Shown here: one piece after another, positions 31,771 through 34,553 of the stretch
Layout: each line of letters begins with the position of its first letter
How positions within the stretch are numbered: position 1 is the first letter of the stretch
From: an uncultured bacterium
GTDB lineage: Bacteria > Patescibacteriota > Minisyncoccia > Moranbacterales > UBA2206
DNA length: 34,553 bases
Assembly (NCBI GenBank): GCA_903841185.1
Contig: CAIMIV010000045.1
Span: 1 to 34,553 of the forward strand
Direction of reading: 5' to 3'
Notes under the pieces: generated by a model
The model's input: only the letters and a program-made list of their open reading frames with translations
Databases searched by the model: none
Told to the model about the DNA's origin: nothing
Translations under genes and position numbers: made by a program

Positions 31771-32409
31771 ATGAGAGGAAAACCAGTTACACAAAGTGAA
31801 ATACAAAAAATAGCGCAAATGAGGCGAACCGGACACAGTTTGCTAGAAATTGGTAATGTTTTAAATCGAAGAGTTTCCACGGTGCATAGATTTGCAAAGA
31901 ATATCATTGTGTCTCCTGAATATGTTAAAGCCCTGAAGCAGAAACAAGGCGGAAGTATTAAGAGAGCTGATGCGCTTTGGAAAAAATCGGAACTCAATGC
32001 GAAAGAACTATTGAAAAAAGTTGGGAAAAGAGATAAGCTTTTTATATTAGCCGCTATTTATTGGGGCGAAGGAACAAAAAAAGAATTTAATCTTATCAAT
32101 AGCGATCCAGCTTTAATACAAGTTTCACTCTCATGCTTGAGGGAGATAGGTATCAGCGAAAGAGATCTGCGTGTTTCCATTCGGATATATGAAGGTATTA
32201 ATGTTGATGAAGCAAAAAAATATTGGGCAGAAATATGTAAAATAAAGGCGGCAGATATTTTAGGTGTTGATATTTTGCGGGGCAAGAAGCAGGGTAAGCT
32301 TCAGTATGGCATGTGTCGGATAAGAGTGACAAAAAGTGGGGACTCTTTCAAACTTATCATGAGTATGATAGAGTTTATTAAGTCTCAAATAATAAAAAAG
32401 CTCTCATAG
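31771..32409 (+). CDS. HTH protein with a LAGLIDADG-like (homing endonuclease-type) domain
   Basis: 212 residues. The N-terminus is a resolvase-type helix-turn-helix (VTQSEIQKIAQMRRTGHSLLEIGNVLNRRVSTVHRF). After a basic linker, the C-terminal part has KLFILAAIYWGEGTKKEFNLINSDPALIQVSLSCLREI. This LAxxYWGEG...INSDPxLI pattern resembles single LAGLIDADG homing-endonuclease folds, with the acidic residue in GEG. The product may therefore be a homing nuclease or a derived regulator. It sits between two tRNA genes. Its last codons and TAG stop fall in the first ten bases of tRNA-Arg, so the ORF uses the tRNA 5' end. The mRNA appears leaderless. Confidence 0.65.
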   Translation: MRGKPVTQSEIQKIAQMRRTGHSLLEIGNVLNRRVSTVHRFAKNIIVSPEYVKALKQKQGGSIKRADALWKKSELNAKELLKKVGKRDKLFILAAIYWGEGTKKEFNLINSDPALIQVSLSCLREIGISERDLRVSIRIYEGINVDEAKKYWAEICKIKAADILGVDILRGKKQGKLQYGMCRIRVTKSGDSFKLIMSMIEFIKSQIIKKLS

Positions 32410-32471
32410 TTCAACGGATAGAACAAGGGACTCCTAAGCCTTAGATTCAAGTTCGATTCTTGATGAGAGCA
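32400..32471 (+). tRNA. tRNA-Arg(CCT)
   Basis: Acceptor GCTCTCA/TGAGAGC, D arm GTTC/GAAC, loop CTCCTAA with CCT at 34-36, T arm CAAG/CTTG-type around TTCGATT. The last anticodon-stem pair next to the loop (A-G) is mismatched. The first ten bases overlap the 3' end of the HTH gene. No CCA is encoded. Confidence 0.82.
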
Positions 32472-32485
32472 CAATTGGAACGAGT

Positions 32486-33943
32486 ATGATAAAAAAAATC
32501 CCATCTCAAATCACCGAGGTTTTGCGGACAATCGAAAAAGCGGGCTTCGAAGCCTATGTCGTGGGCGGGTGCGTACGTGATTTGTTGATGCAACGTACTC
32601 CGCGGGACTGGGACGTGACGACCAATGCCAAGCCGGAGCAGGTGCAAAGTCTTTTTCCGGAGAGTTTTTATGAAAATGACTTCGGCACCGTAGGCGTGAA
32701 AGTGGCGCGGTTTAGTCCGGGGGATTTTGAATATGACGTGGTGGAAGTGACGACGTTTCGGGTAGAATCAAAATATTCGGACAAGCGCCGTCCGGACGCA
32801 GTGCGGTTTGCGGACACCTTGGCAGAGGATTTGAGTCGGCGCGATTTCACCATCAACGCGCTGGCTCTGAAAATCGCAAATTCGGATTACGAAATCATTG
32901 ATCTCTATGCCGGGCAAAAGGATTTGCAAAATAAAATAATCCGTACGGTGGGCAATCCTGTAGAGCGTTTCGACGAAGACGCCTTACGCATGATGCGGGC
33001 CATTCGTTTTCACAGCGAGCTGGGTTTTCAAATTGAGCCGGCCACCTATGCGGCGATTGTGAATTTGAAAGAGAATATGCAGCACATTTCCCAGGAGAGG
33101 ATCAAGGACGAACTGGTGAAAATAATTCTTTCAGATGACCCGGCCGGGGGAATCGACATGTTGCACGAGACAGGTCTTCTGGCATATGTCATCCCTGAGC
33201 TTGAAACGGGCGTAGGAGTGGCGCAAAGCCATCATCACATATATACGGTCTATAAACACTGTTTGTTGGCCCTGAAGCATTGTCCGTCGCCAAAACTAGA
33301 GGTGCGCCTGGCTTCGCTGTTCCATGATATCGCCAAGCCGCAAGCCAAACGGGGGCAAGGTGAGGAAGCCACGTTCTACAACCATGATTATCTGGGAGCC
33401 AAAGTAACAGAAACCATCATGCGTCGATTGCGTTTTTCCAAGGAGGTCACGGAAAAGGTGCGCATGCTGGTGGAAAACCATATGTTCTATTATAACCCGG
33501 AAGAAGTGGGGGAAAGTTCGGTACGCCGCTTGATTCAGAAAGTGGGACTGGAAAATATGCAAGACTTGATTGATGTGCGGGTGGCGGATCGGCTGGGGTC
33601 GGGCGTGCCTAAAGCGAAGCCCTATAAATTGCGGCATCTGGAATATATGGTTGAGAAGCTTTCGCACGACGCGGTGTCTGTGAAAATGCTGAGAATCAAC
33701 GGTTCGGATTTGATCGGGGAACTGGGTTTTCAGCCGGGACCGAAAATCGGCGCCATTCTGGATGTGCTATTGTCTGAGGTGATTGAACATTCCGCTAAGA
33801 ATGAAAAAGGATTTTTATTGACTCGCGCCAAAGAATTGGAGCAAGAAGATTTGCAAAAACTGCGAGAGATGGCTAAAATGAAAATAGAGGAGAAAAAAGA
33901 AGAAGATGATAAAGAAATCCGGGACAAATATTGGGTGAAGTAA
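32486..33943 (+). CDS. cca: CCA-adding enzyme / tRNA nucleotidyltransferase with HD domain
   Basis: 485 residues. The class II nucleotidyltransferase core shows YVVGGCVRDLLMQRTPRDWDVTTNA with the catalytic carboxylates in DWD, then VEVTTFRVESKYSDKRRPD and the template motif EDLSRRDFTINALAL, followed by VGNPVERFDEDALRMMRAIRF. An HD domain is in the C-terminal half (LFHDIAKPQAKRG...FYNHDYLGA). A short charged tail follows (MKIEEKKEEDDKEIRDKYWVK). It adds or repairs the 3'-CCA of tRNAs, which is needed here because none of the five intact tRNA genes encodes CCA. It lies between tRNA-Arg and tRNA-Leu and is probably co-transcribed with them. Confidence 0.95.
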   Translation: MIKKIPSQITEVLRTIEKAGFEAYVVGGCVRDLLMQRTPRDWDVTTNAKPEQVQSLFPESFYENDFGTVGVKVARFSPGDFEYDVVEVTTFRVESKYSDKRRPDAVRFADTLAEDLSRRDFTINALALKIANSDYEIIDLYAGQKDLQNKIIRTVGNPVERFDEDALRMMRAIRFHSELGFQIEPATYAAIVNLKENMQHISQERIKDELVKIILSDDPAGGIDMLHETGLLAYVIPELETGVGVAQSHHHIYTVYKHCLLALKHCPSPKLEVRLASLFHDIAKPQAKRGQGEEATFYNHDYLGAKVTETIMRRLRFSKEVTEKVRMLVENHMFYYNPEEVGESSVRRLIQKVGLENMQDLIDVRVADRLGSGVPKAKPYKLRHLEYMVEKLSHDAVSVKMLRINGSDLIGELGFQPGPKIGAILDVLLSEVIEHSAKNEKGFLLTRAKELEQEDLQKLREMAKMKIEEKKEEDDKEIRDKYWVK

Positions 33944-33952
33944 ATTGTTATT

Positions 33953-34036
33953 GCCTTGGTGGTGAAATTGGTATACACGCATGCTTCAGGTGCATGTAAT
34001 AGAAATGTTGTGGGAGTTCGAGTCTCCCCCAAGGCA
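33953..34036 (+). tRNA. tRNA-Leu(CAG)
   Basis: Acceptor GCCTTGG/CCAAGGC, class II variable arm (AATAGAAATGTTG), anticodon stem CATGC/GCATG, loop TTCAGGT with CAG at 34-36, T arm GGGAG/CTCCC around TTCGAGT. It begins nine bases after the cca stop. No CCA is encoded. Confidence 0.9.
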
Positions 34037-34042
34037 CATATA

Positions 34043-34146
34043 AAAAAGATGGTGAAATTCCTGCCTGCCGGCAGGCAGGGGTATACACGCATGCTTCAGG
34101 TGCATGTGGCAGTAATGCCGTGAGAGTTCGAGTCTCTCTATCCCCA
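34043..34146 (+). pseudogene. tRNA-Leu(CAG) pseudogene interrupted by a palindrome in its D-loop
   Basis: From the D arm to the 3' end it parallels the intact tRNA-Leu: TGGTGAAATT, then GGTATACACGCATGC, the CAG loop, and a T arm with TTCGAGT. A 20-bp palindrome splits the D-loop. The 5' acceptor strand (AAAAAGA) cannot pair with the 3' strand (TATCCCC), so it should not fold as a functional tRNA. Confidence 0.75.
34060..34079. repeat. CCTGCCTGCCGGCAGGCAGG palindrome
   Basis: A 20-bp perfect palindrome within the D-loop of the degenerate tRNA-Leu. A word of this kind is often seen dispersed in Parcubacteria genomes; this is from memory and is the only copy in the window. Confidence 0.8.
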
Positions 34147-34151
34147 CAAAT

Positions 34152-34214
34152 TGGTGCTGGGCAAGGGTGCAATGTGGCAGTAATGTCGTGAGAGTTCGAG
34201 TCTCTCCGCGCCCA
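34152..34214 (+). pseudogene. tRNA-Leu 3'-half fragment 1
   Basis: After GGTGCTGGGCAAGGGTGCA it carries the variable arm and T arm of the second type (GTGGCAGTAATGTCG, TTCGAGT), ending CGCGCCCA. No anticodon loop or 5' half is present. Confidence 0.65.
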
Positions 34215-34230
34215 CAAAATATAGCAGGAT

Positions 34231-34291
34231 AGTGCGGGACAAGGGTGCATGTAATAGAAATGTTGTGGGAGTTCGAGTCTCCCCCAAGGCA
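34231..34291 (+). pseudogene. tRNA-Leu 3'-half fragment 2
   Basis: After AGTGCGGGACAAGGGTGCA it is identical to the 3' half of the intact tRNA-Leu, from GTGCATG through CCAAGGCA. The 5' half is missing. Confidence 0.7.
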
Positions 34292-34305
34292 CAATTCAAA
34301 AATAT

Positions 34306-34337
34306 AAAAAACAAGAATTCAGGTCTCTTGTTTTTTT
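34306..34337 (+). terminator. intrinsic terminator after the tRNA-Leu array
   Basis: AAAAAACAAGA, a nine-base loop, TCTTGTTTTTTT. Confidence 0.8.
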
Positions 34338-34341
34338 GTTT

Positions 34342-34371
34342 ATCATTTATTCACGACCGTGAATAAATGAT
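34342..34371. repeat. 30-bp near-perfect inverted repeat
   Basis: ATCATTTATTCACG and its exact complement around a two-base centre, just before a probable insertion sequence. A possible operator or recombination site; otherwise unexplained. Confidence 0.7.
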
Positions 34372-34491
34372 TAGTATATAAATGGTTTCATAATAATGCA
34401 GTTGCTAGAAAATAAGGCTTAATAGAAAATATGTAAGGATAAAAATGTCGATTTGGAGTATAATAGAAGGCATAATCGTAAATCATCTATT

Positions 34492-34553
34492 ATGCTGAAT
34501 AAAAAAAGTGTCCAAAGTGCGGAAAACTGCAGGCAGTAAAGAACGGAATATTC
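34492..34553 (+). mobile_element. start of a zinc-ribbon transposase-like gene, cut by the window edge
   Basis: The frame from 34503 encodes KKCPKCGKLQAVKNGIF, the Cys-pair start typical of IS1/IS1595-type transposases. It has no start codon of its own. The ATG at 34492 enters this frame only by slipping one base on a run of seven A. A TATAAT-like box lies about 30 bases upstream. Only about 17 residues are visible, so the family is uncertain. Confidence 0.4.

Noticed and set aside
33948-34294. Two overlapping minus-strand reading frames of about 100 residues over the tRNA-Leu array
   Set aside because: They are translations of tRNA sequence (peptides such as RLELPQ and ETRTLT), a known artefact of tRNA genes.

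Overview
The window most likely comes from a Candidate Phyla Radiation (Patescibacteria) bacterium, probably in the Parcubacteria/Moranbacteria sphere; the exact lineage cannot be fixed from sequence alone. The inference rests on small, tightly packed genes, secreted proteins with thrombospondin-type-3 calcium loops, a LysM-CHAP protein, a G5/RlpA-type wall protein and a UbiA protein with an extra membrane domain. tRNA genes lack an encoded CCA end, and short AT-rich and palindromic repeats have even entered coding genes. These traits are typical of, but not exclusive to, that group.

Layout. 1-3760 (minus): a three-gene secretion/surface cluster, namely a Ca-binding secreted protein, a secreted protein with PDTG repeats, and a VirB6/TrbL-like membrane protein cut by the window edge. 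3979-5640 (plus): UbiA-family prenyltransferase. 5617-10668 (minus): rsmA, a DUF348/G5/RlpA protein, comM-like ATPase, lspA, a DksA/TraR zinc-finger protein and yraN. 10669-11528: a gene-free stretch with a very strong minus-strand promoter, a candidate structured RNA and two perfect DnaA-box sequences. 11529-15975 (minus): a membrane protein of unknown function, pnp, a NYN-domain protein and rpsO. 16185-20960: uvrD/pcrA (+), LysM-CHAP (-) and a XerC/D recombinase (+). 21020-21366: tRNA-Val(GAC), a palindromic element and tRNA-Ile2(CAT). 21425-26403 (minus): ftsH, tilS, a CMP-kinase-like gene and rpsA. 26713-30295 (plus): an MBL-fold hydrolase, a small membrane protein and gyrA. 30675-31419: eight parS-like centromere sites. 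31640-34291 (plus): tRNA-Ala(GGC), an HTH/homing-endonuclease-like gene, tRNA-Arg(CCT), cca, tRNA-Leu(CAG) and a series of degenerate tRNA-Leu copies. A probable transposase start lies at the right edge.

Functional links. tilS modifies the C34 of tRNA-Ile2, whose gene is 2 kb away. The CCA-adding enzyme is needed because none of the five intact tRNA genes encodes CCA. rpsO and pnp keep their classical neighbourhood, with a NYN protein between them. The parS cluster next to gyrA, and the change from mostly minus-strand to plus-strand genes near 26.6 kb, suggest an origin-proximal region.

The most notable observations are the parS cluster, the unassigned RNA with boxA-like motifs, mobile palindromes inserted in frame in rsmA and in a tRNA-Leu D-loop, a repeated leaderless promoter geometry, a stop codon near the 5' end of the LysM-CHAP gene, and a homing-endonuclease-like gene whose stop codon lies inside tRNA-Arg.
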